Shown here: positions 52,983-60,871 of the stretch, piece by piece
How positions within the stretch are numbered: position 1 is the stretch's first letter
Layout: each line of letters opens with the position of its first letter
Assembly: GCA_027942475.1 (NCBI GenBank)
Contig: JAQFVP010000003.1
Coordinates: 1-60,871 of the forward strand
Reading direction: 5' to 3'
DNA from: Simkania sp.
GTDB taxonomy: Bacteria > Chlamydiota > Chlamydiia > Chlamydiales > Simkaniaceae
Length of the DNA stretch: 60,871 bases
Notes under the pieces: model-generated
The model's input: the letters and a program-made list of their open reading frames with translations, nothing else
What the model was told of the DNA's origin: nothing
The model's database searches: none
Made by a program: the position numbers and the translations under genes

Positions 52983-54836
52983 ATGTGTGGTATTTACGGA
53001 TACATTCGGCACAGAGCAAAGCGAGAGAGTGTTCATGCAGTCGATGTGTGCTTAGAAGGGTTATCCCTTTTGGAATATCGCGGTTACGATTCAGCTGGTA
53101 TTGCCGGCATTATTGATGGCAAAATCAAAAGCTGTAAGGCAGCCGGCAATGTGCAGTTTTTAAAATCAGCCGTGAGCAAAGAGAGACTGCGCCTCGATAC
53201 TGCCATAGCCCACACGCGTTGGGCCACGCACGGCATCCCCAATCGAGAAAATGCCCATCCCCACCTCGATCAGAAAAAAACGCTCGCTGTTGTGCACAAT
53301 GGTATTATAGAAAATCATAGCGCGATTCGGAGTCAATTGGAGCAATTGGGCTTTGTTTTTCAGTCGGACACCGATTCGGAAGTGATTGCGCAACTCATCT
53401 CTCATCTGTATCGAGAAGATCTGCGATTGGCTGTTGAGCAAGCATTGCAACAGCTTCAGGGTTCTTTGGCTATTGCCGTTATTCATGTAAAATATCCCAA
53501 GCAAATTATAGCGGCATCTCGAGAAAGCCCGCTTGTGGTTGGAATCGACAAGAAAAAGGGTCGATCTTATATCTCTTCAGATGTCAATGCGCTTTTGGAT
53601 AAATCTATTCGGGCATTTTATTTGAGAACGGATCAAATCGTTATTTTAGACAGAGAAAGTGTCCAAGTGTACGACGCAAAGGGAAGGAGAGTGACCCAAA
53701 AGTCTGAGATCATCCAAGGAAAGGTGGATGCGGTCTCAAAAAAGGGGTACGAGCACTTTATGCTCAAAGAAATTTTTGAGCAGCCTCACACCATCAGGCA
53801 GGCGATGCGTGGGCGAACAGACAAAGAGCAGGGCACCGCCCTTTTTGAAGAGCTTAGCATAGATAAAAACCAATTGCGGTCGGTTGAGCAAATTTTTCTT
53901 ATCGGTTGTGGCACCTCTTGGCATGCCGGTTACATCGCACTCTCCCTTGTGGAAGAGTTTGCCCACATTCCCACGAGGGTAGAAACTGCCTCCGAATTTC
54001 GGTATTCCAAGCCCATTATTTCAAAAAATACCCTCCTTATCGCCATAAGTCAGTCAGGGGAAACGGCTGATACAATGGCTGCTGTCCGCCTCGCCAAATC
54101 ACAAGGAGCAAAGGTGATCGGGATTTGTAATGTCAATCACTGTACCCTTTCTCGAGAATCGGACAGTTGTATATTTCTCAACGCTGGTCCCGAAATCAGT
54201 GTGTGTTCGACCAAAGGGTTTACTAGCCAACTCACAGTCCTTTCGCTGTTTGCTCTGCTTATCGCTCGTATGCATGGCTGCTTAGATCGAGCAAAAGGGC
54301 GGCATTTTCTCAAAGAAATAGACAAAATCCCCAATGCAGTGCAGCAGGTACTGTCTCAGTCAGATATGATCAAAACATTTGCGCAAAAATATGCCCATTA
54401 TGAGCATTTCTTTTTTCTAGGTCGCCGTTATATGTTTCCCACCAGTTTGGAGGCAGCGCTCAAGCTAAAAGAGATCAGCTACCTCAATGCCAGTGGCTAC
54501 CCTGCTGGAGAAATAAAACATGGGCCTTTAGCGCTCGTCCATCCACACCTTGCCGTCGTAGGTATGTGTGGCAACATGCAGACGATAGATAAATGCCTGA
54601 GCAATCTGATGGAGGTAAAAGCGCGGGGTGGAAATATCTTGGCCTTCTGTTTTCAAGACATGAAAGGGATAGAAAAGATCACATCCGATATCCTCTATCT
54701 CCCAAAGGTTGCCGATTTTTTAGCCTCGATTCCCTATTCTGTGGCGGGGCAACTCTTCGCCTATGAAATTGCCAAACAGCGAGGAACAGAAATTGATCAG
54801 CCCCGCAACCTCGCAAAATCTGTGACCGTAGAGTGA
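52983..54836 (+). CDS. glmS: Glutamine-fructose-6-phosphate aminotransferase
   Basis: The 617-residue protein starts MCGIYGYI, exposing the catalytic Cys after Met removal; EYRGYDSAGIAG and AHTRWATHG complete the glutamine amidotransferase domain. Two SIS domains follow with GCGTSWHAGYI, ISQSGETADTM and ASEFRY, and the C-terminus ends NLAKSVTVE, as usual. It makes glucosamine-6-phosphate for peptidoglycan precursors and lipid A. A TGAGGCAGTG lies before the ATG. Convergent with the glucosidase gene, eight bases apart. Confidence 0.97.
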   Translation: MCGIYGYIRHRAKRESVHAVDVCLEGLSLLEYRGYDSAGIAGIIDGKIKSCKAAGNVQFLKSAVSKERLRLDTAIAHTRWATHGIPNRENAHPHLDQKKTLAVVHNGIIENHSAIRSQLEQLGFVFQSDTDSEVIAQLISHLYREDLRLAVEQALQQLQGSLAIAVIHVKYPKQIIAASRESPLVVGIDKKKGRSYISSDVNALLDKSIRAFYLRTDQIVILDRESVQVYDAKGRRVTQKSEIIQGKVDAVSKKGYEHFMLKEIFEQPHTIRQAMRGRTDKEQGTALFEELSIDKNQLRSVEQIFLIGCGTSWHAGYIALSLVEEFAHIPTRVETASEFRYSKPIISKNTLLIAISQSGETADTMAAVRLAKSQGAKVIGICNVNHCTLSRESDSCIFLNAGPEISVCSTKGFTSQLTVLSLFALLIARMHGCLDRAKGRHFLKEIDKIPNAVQQVLSQSDMIKTFAQKYAHYEHFFFLGRRYMFPTSLEAALKLKEISYLNASGYPAGEIKHGPLALVHPHLAVVGMCGNMQTIDKCLSNLMEVKARGGNILAFCFQDMKGIEKITSDILYLPKVADFLASIPYSVAGQLFAYEIAKQRGTEIDQPRNLAKSVTVE

Positions 54837-54844
54837 GATGCTTT

Positions 54845-57484
54845 CTAAATATCGGTTGCCCACTCATCAATTAGGTTGGCCACAAGACCGCTCCATCCCG
54901 TCTGATGGGAAGCCCCCAACCCTCTTCCATTTTCTGCATGATAATGCTCATAAAAAAGGATGTGCTTTTTGAAATGGGGGTCGGTTTGCATTTTTTCCAT
55001 GTCCCCATAGATCGGTCGCCTGCCATCCTTTCCCACTCTAAACAGGTTAATGAGCCCTTGCACATAGTATCGAGCCATCTCTAGGAAAGTGACTGGATTT
55101 TCAGAGCCCACCTGAATTTTGACTGTGTCTCCCAAATGGGTATGCAACTTGGATAGGGATTCGATCAGCAAAAAATTGGTGGGAAACCATATCGGCCCAC
55201 GCCAATTGGAGTTGCCCCCATAAATCAAAGATATGGATTCCCCCGGCTGATACCCAATGGTTGCGCCGAGCAGCTGATATGGGCGTTTTTCGTGGTACTT
55301 GGACAAACTGCGCAAACCGTAAGGAGAGCGAAATTCGTTGACATCCCACGCTTTGGTAAGTATGCGCTTGAGTTTGTCTTGGCTCATGAGCGTGAGAAGA
55401 AATTTTTTTTCGGAAATAAGGGTGACGCAGTGTTGACAAAGATCGGGTCGATTTTTTGTGAACCACCGAAAATTTTCAAAAAATTCTTTATGCTCTTCTA
55501 TATCTTGCGCGGTGATGCAGTCGATTGCAAACAAGGGAATGAGCCCCACCAAAGAGCGCACTTTTAGCCTCTCTTGCCCTCGGTTTGGAAAGCTGATCAC
55601 GTCGTAGAAAAATCCGTCCCTTTCATCCCAGTTCTGTACCTCCCTTTTTTCAGCACATACAAGAGCATTTGCAATATAGACGTAGTGCTCAAAAAATTTC
55701 ACAGCCATCCCTTCATACACAGGATCCTCCTTTGCCAGTTCAAGGGAGATACGCATCAATGATAGGCAAAAAAATCCCATCCATCCGGTTCCATCCGACT
55801 GCTCAATTTTTCCCCCTTTTGGAACATGACTCCGATCAATCACGGCAACATTATCGAGACCGAGGAATCCCCCTTCAAATAGATTATTTCCTCTAGTGTC
55901 TACTTTGTTTACCCACCAGACAAAATTCAAAATGAGTTTGTGAAAACATTTTTTTAAAAAGAAGAAATCTTTTTTTCCGGTTTTTTTGTTTTCTATGTGA
56001 AAAAGACGCAGTGCTGCCCACCCTTGTACGGGGGGGTTCAGATCAGAAAATTCCCATTCATACGCGGGAATTTGTCCATTCGGGTGTTGAAACTGGTCAA
56101 ATAAAAGCTGCAGGAGTTGTTTTTTCGCGAAATGAATGTCGACAAGAGCCAGAGAAATGCAATGGAAAGCAAGATCCCATGCGGCAAACCAGGGGTACTC
56201 CCACTTATCTGGCATAGAAAAAATCCGTTTGGATATTAGATGTTTCCATTGGGCATTACGTCGGTGTGGGTGCAAAGAGCGAGCACGGCCCCCTTTTAAC
56301 CATACATTGACATCATAGAGGTAAATTTGTTTGTTCCAAAGCATGCCAGATAATGCTTTTTTTTGAATCTGTTTGTCCTCTTCGCAGATGTTAGGGGGAC
56401 AGAGCTCTGCATAAAACAGATCGCTGTTTCTTTTTTCTCTATCTATGATCTCTTGGATCCCTTCGAGTGGATTTTTCATGGGAGCGTCGGTCAATCGAAG
56501 ATGGATCGCTTTGCTTTGCTTAGGGGGGATGCGCAAATTTGCGAAATAAAAGCAGGCTTTGGTTCCCCTTTTCGCAGGATTGACTTTGTCCGTTTCTTTG
56601 GCAATCACATACCGATGAAACCCATCTTTGACATAAGGACTGCAGTTTTTTCCTAGCCCAAGAGCTGCGCGGTTTGTCTCATTTTCGGTAAAAAGAATCT
56701 CTGCATGTGGATCCGCATACAAGTACCGTTTGTTTAATCGATAGGTAAAATTCAAACGGGTGGGAGGCTCGGTATCACAGTCATCTGCAACGATTCCATG
56801 CGCTGCTTTGCACATTTTCATCGTGGGCTTTGGTTTGATCGGGTCTGTCCAAGACCAGGTATTGCGAAACATGAGCTGAGGTAGGACATGGATTTTTTCT
56901 TCCTGCGCACTGCGGTTACAGATCGTGATTTTAATACAAATATCCTCTTCTCTTTGCTTGGCATACTCGATGACAATGTCAAAGTAGCGATTATTTTCAA
57001 AAATGCCTGTATCCAAGAGTTCGTATTCCCGATCTTGCACGGAGCGGCGACGATTTTCTAACACTAAATCGGAGTAGGGAAAAGGCTCACAGGGGTATTT
57101 GTAGAGATACTTCATATAAGCATGCGAAGGGACACAATCTAGATGATAGTAGTACTCTTTGACATCTTCCCCGTGATTACCCACTCGCGTCCCCAATCCA
57201 AAAAGACGCTCTTTGAGCAAAGGGTCTTTTCCATTCCAAAAAGCGTATGTTAGTGCTAAGATTTGGTATCTATCGCACAGGCCGGCTATTCCATCTTCTC
57301 CCCAACGGAAAGCGCGCAAAGCTGCCATCTCGTAGCTGCAGTTTTCCCAAACGTTTCCCTCTTGGCGATCGTCTTCGCGCACTGTCCCCCAAGATCGCTC
57401 TGCAACGTAAGGCCCCCACTTGGCCCAGGGGTCTACCTGCGCTCCTCGCTCAAGCAACCGGCTTTCCTCTTTCGATCTTTTCAT
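54845..57484 (-). CDS. GH63/MGH1-like glucosidase
   Basis: The 879-residue protein has no signal peptide and shows (alpha/alpha)6-barrel family segments: NRYFDIVIEY and a beta-sandwich N-terminal half, GGFLGLDNVAVIDRS with an acidic candidate, NSNWRGPIWFPTNFLLI, and ASHQTGWSGLVANLI near the end. This matches bacterial MGH1-like glucosidases of GH63, which act on glucosyl- or mannosylglycerate or on alpha-glucans. Cytoplasmic location suggests a role in compatible solute or glycogen-related metabolism. Full length, single gene. Confidence 0.88.
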   Translation of the reverse strand: MKRSKEESRLLERGAQVDPWAKWGPYVAERSWGTVREDDRQEGNVWENCSYEMAALRAFRWGEDGIAGLCDRYQILALTYAFWNGKDPLLKERLFGLGTRVGNHGEDVKEYYYHLDCVPSHAYMKYLYKYPCEPFPYSDLVLENRRRSVQDREYELLDTGIFENNRYFDIVIEYAKQREEDICIKITICNRSAQEEKIHVLPQLMFRNTWSWTDPIKPKPTMKMCKAAHGIVADDCDTEPPTRLNFTYRLNKRYLYADPHAEILFTENETNRAALGLGKNCSPYVKDGFHRYVIAKETDKVNPAKRGTKACFYFANLRIPPKQSKAIHLRLTDAPMKNPLEGIQEIIDREKRNSDLFYAELCPPNICEEDKQIQKKALSGMLWNKQIYLYDVNVWLKGGRARSLHPHRRNAQWKHLISKRIFSMPDKWEYPWFAAWDLAFHCISLALVDIHFAKKQLLQLLFDQFQHPNGQIPAYEWEFSDLNPPVQGWAALRLFHIENKKTGKKDFFFLKKCFHKLILNFVWWVNKVDTRGNNLFEGGFLGLDNVAVIDRSHVPKGGKIEQSDGTGWMGFFCLSLMRISLELAKEDPVYEGMAVKFFEHYVYIANALVCAEKREVQNWDERDGFFYDVISFPNRGQERLKVRSLVGLIPLFAIDCITAQDIEEHKEFFENFRWFTKNRPDLCQHCVTLISEKKFLLTLMSQDKLKRILTKAWDVNEFRSPYGLRSLSKYHEKRPYQLLGATIGYQPGESISLIYGGNSNWRGPIWFPTNFLLIESLSKLHTHLGDTVKIQVGSENPVTFLEMARYYVQGLINLFRVGKDGRRPIYGDMEKMQTDPHFKKHILFYEHYHAENGRGLGASHQTGWSGLVANLIDEWATDI

Positions 57485-57533
57485 GGATGTCTCACAAATA
57501 AAATGATTCCTTTACTTAAAAACACAATTGAAA

Positions 57534-60500
57534 TCAGAAATTCCAACGCCAACTGCATGTGCCCTCGTGCAAGAGAGAGCCGCTTTTCCAACTCGCTTGA
57601 TACCCCACCTGAAAAGAAGCGCGGTCTAGATAGGTCATCAGCAGTGCACCTCCTATGTTTTTGCGCGTCTTTGGACCGTAGTAACTTTCCACGATCAGCT
57701 CTTTTTGGCATGTTTCTTCTTGCATATTGCTTTTGTAATAGCCCCGAGTGAGGGGTAGATCCATCATCCACCCAAAAAAAATGGTAGGGAAAAGATGGAC
57801 GGACCCTCGATCGATCTTTTTCACGCATTTCAAGGTAACCTCTGAACGAAAAAATGACGCATGCGCTCGGCTTAAAAATAGATTGAGGAGGCCAGCCCCT
57901 TTTTCTCTGTATTTGCATTCAAAATTGCTTACAAAATCGAGGCTTACCTTGGTCATAACGAGCAATTTTTTTCCCAAAGATTTTGGAAGTGGGATTTTAA
58001 GCGCTCCGGCAACCCCTCCCAGCATTTCCAAACCTCTATGTCGATTATGAGCGGCTCTTTTAATGTTTGAGAATCGAATCTCTCTCGTGACCTTGTACAG
58101 GCGATGCGATAGAGAGATGGTAGCCCTTGCGTATCCTTCCCTGCCGATATATCCAATCGAAGGGGTGATGTAAAAAGCGTGTGTGGTAGCCTTGCCCCGA
58201 TTTTGTCCCCAGATGAGATCCGATTCGGTATAGCCAATTGCGAAATCCAAAGTGAGGCCATTTGAAGTAGAATAGGGGACTCCTGCGGTAAATCCATATG
58301 TACGGCTGTAAAATGGAAGCTGCTTGCGCTCATGCTTTCTTTGGTAAAATCCGATAGGAGCAATCCACATCGAAGTGCTCTGAGATTTGGGATCCTCGGA
58401 AGACGGGGAAAAGCGCGCCAAGAAAAGAGTTTCCAGTCGGTTTGGAGTGTGCGCAATGCGCGCGTTGCATTCTAGATTGTTTAGAGCGATCTGCCCAAAT
58501 TGTTGGGGTCCCAGCTCCAAAAGCCCCTTTATGAACTTAAGTGGGGGAAGTGCAACGAGGGATTGCAAAATTGAGGTCAGCTCCTCTGAGGGGGAATGAC
58601 GGCAAGAAAATAGGTAATCTCCTATTGCTCTTGCAATCCCCTTGAGTTCAGAGAGTCGAATCGGAAGTACGGTTTGTGTAAAGGCGATTTTCAGGCGAAC
58701 GGTCTGATCATCTGGGTATAGTAGATCAAATTCAAGCGGATGGGTCTCTCGCAGTTTGCTGAATCTATTTCGCAGAGTTTGCGCCTTTAAGAGGGTATAG
58801 CTATCGCCGGGTTTATAGATCCCGGGCTGTGGGTCTATCAATAAATTCCCTCCAATTGTAGCCACTCCCTTTACTTCGAGCAGATCTGCGTGGCCAAATC
58901 CGGGCTTGATGCGCATTTTGAGGGTCGCAATTGCTCCTTGATCGTAGTTACCGTCGATAAGTAGAGTACTCATCTTATCAAAGGTGTGCGATCGCACCTC
59001 AGCAGTTCCCAATTCATTTTTTAAAAACCCCAGTTGGCCCGCTCCGATCAAAATGGCCTCCTCCCCTTCCAGCCAAACCCCTCCTCTTCCCCTGGCCCCA
59101 AATTTGCCCTCTTTCGCAAGGATAAAGGTGCCCTCTTTGAGGACAAGCTCTCCCCCAAATTGGGAGTTGTTGCTATCGACTATGAGCATGCCAAAACCGA
59201 ACTTTGTCAAGATTTGATTGCCATTCAATGCGCCTTTTAGAGTCAATTCGACCCGAGATGGGAGGAAAAGCGCGCTTGGCTTGGTGACCTCTATGGGAAT
59301 CAGAAGCGATAGGGTCTGTAAGGGGGCGAGGGTGCCCCCTTCGAGAACAAGGCTCCTTCCCAACTGCTCTTGTCTGGAAAATTTTAAAGTGCCCTCCTGG
59401 AGGGAGAGTTTTTCAAAGGTGTTTACAAAAGGGCCATTGAGGGTTAACGTCCCCTCCCCCACTTTTTCGAGAGTAGACCGATTGCCTGTGATCATTCCGG
59501 AAAAGATACCACTTTGGACGCGCAAGGAGATATTTTCCAAGTTGCTGAGGTAAATTTTGGCCTCTTTGCTCCCGATCAACTTGTTTACTGCAAAATCTGT
59601 ATTCCCCTCTTCCAAATCGAAAATGCCCCGATTGATTTGCAGCGTAGTTTCCGGACTTAGTCTACCACTAGCGCTTAACTTCAATATACCTCCGTTGATC
59701 AAGGTGGCCCCTTTGTAGGTGTTTATCCCCCTCAAGGTAAGGGTGCCCTCTCCCGCTTTGCGCAGGCCCCCTACAAGCGCGATTATGCCCGAAAAATCGC
59801 CCCTATCCACTTCGAGTGTGTGCACACCATCGATCGAGCCCTCCTTGATTAGGCCCTCTCCGTAAAGTGTATTGACTTCGAGAATTTCCCGATGTGTGTC
59901 CACAAAGAGATTAGCCTTTTTATCTATGGTCAGTATGCTTTTATCAAGGGTAGAATATCTAGTAAGCACTAAACTCTCCTCTTTGATAGTCAGGGGGCCG
60001 CTATATCCGTACAAATGTGAAAGTATCAGAGATGCGCGACCTATTTTCATCAACTCCCCTTGCCCGCGGATGGAACCGATATAGGTTCCCTGTAGCCGTT
60101 GGTCGAAAGTGAGAGTCGCCCCGTTTAAAACAGAGATCACGCCATCAGAAATGTTGGTATCCATCCGCAGCTGCAGCTCTCCTTGGTTAATGCGAGCATA
60201 AACGCTTCTTGGGCGAGTTAAGATGAGCTTACTCTGTCCATTTTTGATCAGTGTGCCCAAACCACTGATCAAGCCCGAGAGGGTCAGATCGGCGTTGGTT
60301 TGCATGGTGGCAATTCCATTTATACTCATCGCCCCCGAGAGATCCACATCGACATTGTTTTGAATGGTGGCGGATCCATTTATGTTGATTGGCCTTGTGG
60401 AAGATGTAAAATCACCGGCTAAATCCAGCAGTGTATCTGGACTGAGAAATAGGGGTTTTCCCCTTAAGCCAAGCGCCTCGTCGTTTTTTGGTCTGAGTAC

Positions 60501-60871
60501 TCCTTCTAAAAGTTGGGTCCCCCCTGCGTAGGTGTTGATACCTTCTAAAATAAGGGTGCCCACCCCTTCCTTTTTGAGCGCTCCTGCACCCTTGACCACG
60601 CCCGAAAGGGTCAGATCGGCATTGGTTTGCATGGTGGCAGATCCTTTTAGATTGATCGGACCTGAGAGATCCACATCGACATTATTTTGAATGGTGGCAA
60701 GTTCATTTATGTCGATCGGTCTTGCGGAAGATCTAAAATCACCGGATAAATCGAGTGTGCCCTGACTAAGCAACAAGGGTTTTCCCTCCAAGCCAAGCGC
60801 CTTGTCGTTTTTTGGTTTGAGCACTCCTTTTAAAAGTTGGGTCCCCCCTTCGTAGGTGTTTACACCTTTTA
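57534..60871 (-). CDS. Autotransporter with PATR repeats, N-terminus outside the window
   Basis: At least 1,112 residues read without stop to the window edge. The passenger has many autotransporter-associated beta-strand repeats of the form EGVGTLILEGINTYAGGT and GEGTLTLRGINTYKG, so the protein is a long beta helix. A helical linker (about residue 730-800 of the visible part) leads to a C-terminal about 270-residue beta-barrel ending WRWNF with the terminal aromatic residue required for BAM recognition. It lacks the GGAI and FxxN motifs of classic chlamydial Pmp proteins. Likely surface exposed. Confidence 0.92.
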   Translation of the reverse strand, partial: KGVNTYEGGTQLLKGVLKPKNDKALGLEGKPLLLSQGTLDLSGDFRSSARPIDINELATIQNNVDVDLSGPINLKGSATMQTNADLTLSGVVKGAGALKKEGVGTLILEGINTYAGGTQLLEGVLRPKNDEALGLRGKPLFLSPDTLLDLAGDFTSSTRPININGSATIQNNVDVDLSGAMSINGIATMQTNADLTLSGLISGLGTLIKNGQSKLILTRPRSVYARINQGELQLRMDTNISDGVISVLNGATLTFDQRLQGTYIGSIRGQGELMKIGRASLILSHLYGYSGPLTIKEESLVLTRYSTLDKSILTIDKKANLFVDTHREILEVNTLYGEGLIKEGSIDGVHTLEVDRGDFSGIIALVGGLRKAGEGTLTLRGINTYKGATLINGGILKLSASGRLSPETTLQINRGIFDLEEGNTDFAVNKLIGSKEAKIYLSNLENISLRVQSGIFSGMITGNRSTLEKVGEGTLTLNGPFVNTFEKLSLQEGTLKFSRQEQLGRSLVLEGGTLAPLQTLSLLIPIEVTKPSALFLPSRVELTLKGALNGNQILTKFGFGMLIVDSNNSQFGGELVLKEGTFILAKEGKFGARGRGGVWLEGEEAILIGAGQLGFLKNELGTAEVRSHTFDKMSTLLIDGNYDQGAIATLKMRIKPGFGHADLLEVKGVATIGGNLLIDPQPGIYKPGDSYTLLKAQTLRNRFSKLRETHPLEFDLLYPDDQTVRLKIAFTQTVLPIRLSELKGIARAIGDYLFSCRHSPSEELTSILQSLVALPPLKFIKGLLELGPQQFGQIALNNLECNARIAHTPNRLETLFLARFSPSSEDPKSQSTSMWIAPIGFYQRKHERKQLPFYSRTYGFTAGVPYSTSNGLTLDFAIGYTESDLIWGQNRGKATTHAFYITPSIGYIGREGYARATISLSHRLYKVTREIRFSNIKRAAHNRHRGLEMLGGVAGALKIPLPKSLGKKLLVMTKVSLDFVSNFECKYREKGAGLLNLFLSRAHASFFRSEVTLKCVKKIDRGSVHLFPTIFFGWMMDLPLTRGYYKSNMQEETCQKELIVESYYGPKTRKNIGGALLMTYLDRASFQVGYQASWKSGSLLHEGTCSWRWNF
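60225..60871 (-). repeat. Tandem 324-base repeat in autotransporter passenger
   Basis: Two consecutive units of 108 codons, each running from PKND-ALGL through TIQNNVDVDLSG, MQTNADLTLSG and NTY-GGTQLL-GVL, are nearly identical in DNA. The repeat continues past the window edge, so the total number is unknown. High identity points to recent expansion or gene conversion. Confidence 0.8.

Overview
The window looks like a chromosome segment of an environmental, amoeba-associated member of the Chlamydiota (Parachlamydiales-like; genus not determinable by eye). The evidence is the combination of a Tlc/Npt-type nucleotide transporter, a fused aroDE gene, adjacent nusB-murB, a type III secretion chaperone/translocator operon in chlamydial style, Yip1-domain membrane proteins, F-box proteins and a large autotransporter. 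No rRNA, tRNA or CRISPR array was seen. Many genes run back to back with ATGA overlaps, while the accessory blocks are AT-richer and full of local duplications.

Layout. 1-1.1 kb: decayed 3' end of an IS4-family transposase beside a truncated kinase-like gene. 1.2-8.1 kb: HAD hydrolase plus hypothetical; a lone FliO-like protein; a leftward nfeD-nfeD2-floA membrane-microdomain operon with a small downstream membrane protein. 8.5-11.6 kb: T3SS operon (hypothetical, LcrH/SycD chaperone, CopB-like and CopD-like translocators), then gluconokinase. 12-15 kb: MFS transporter coupled to a large hypothetical. 15.5-19.4 kb: secreted hypothetical followed by a four-copy Yip1 array, two copies intact and two decayed. 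19.5-22.1 kb: BrnQ, RlmB/SpoU methyltransferase and a 61-residue histone-fold protein. 22.2-26 kb: two paralogous Inc-like membrane proteins with the same promoter, flanking a protein of eight tandem repeats that resemble a transposase HTH segment. 26-33 kb: aroDE, TIGR01777 epimerase, DUF378 protein, gatCAB. 33-37.2 kb: hypothetical, then the leftward operon nusB-murB-PHP phosphoesterase-folC, in which nusB carries a +1 error in an 8-G run. 37.6-41.5 kb: three tandem F-box protein paralogs. 41.6-57.5 kb: MgtC, Dps, secreted hypothetical, nucleotide transporter, NSS amino acid transporter, LtaS-like sulfatase, a beta-lactamase-fold protein without its catalytic residues, APC permease, split and shortened mgtE, glmS, GH63-like glucosidase. 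57.5 kb to the end: 3' part of a PATR-type autotransporter gene, open at the window edge.

How it fits together. The content matches an intracellular lifestyle: import of nucleotides, amino acids and magnesium; retention of shikimate, folate, amino-sugar and peptidoglycan-precursor steps; a translocon to reach the host; and a set of likely host-directed proteins (F-box, Inc-like, Yip1-like). The most unusual items are the bacterial histone, the eight-repeat protein between two Inc-like genes, the F-box triplet in which one copy lost its stop codon, and a similar SEAS/SEASE C-terminal tail on members of two unrelated candidate effector families. All functional names come from reading motifs by eye; no database search was run.
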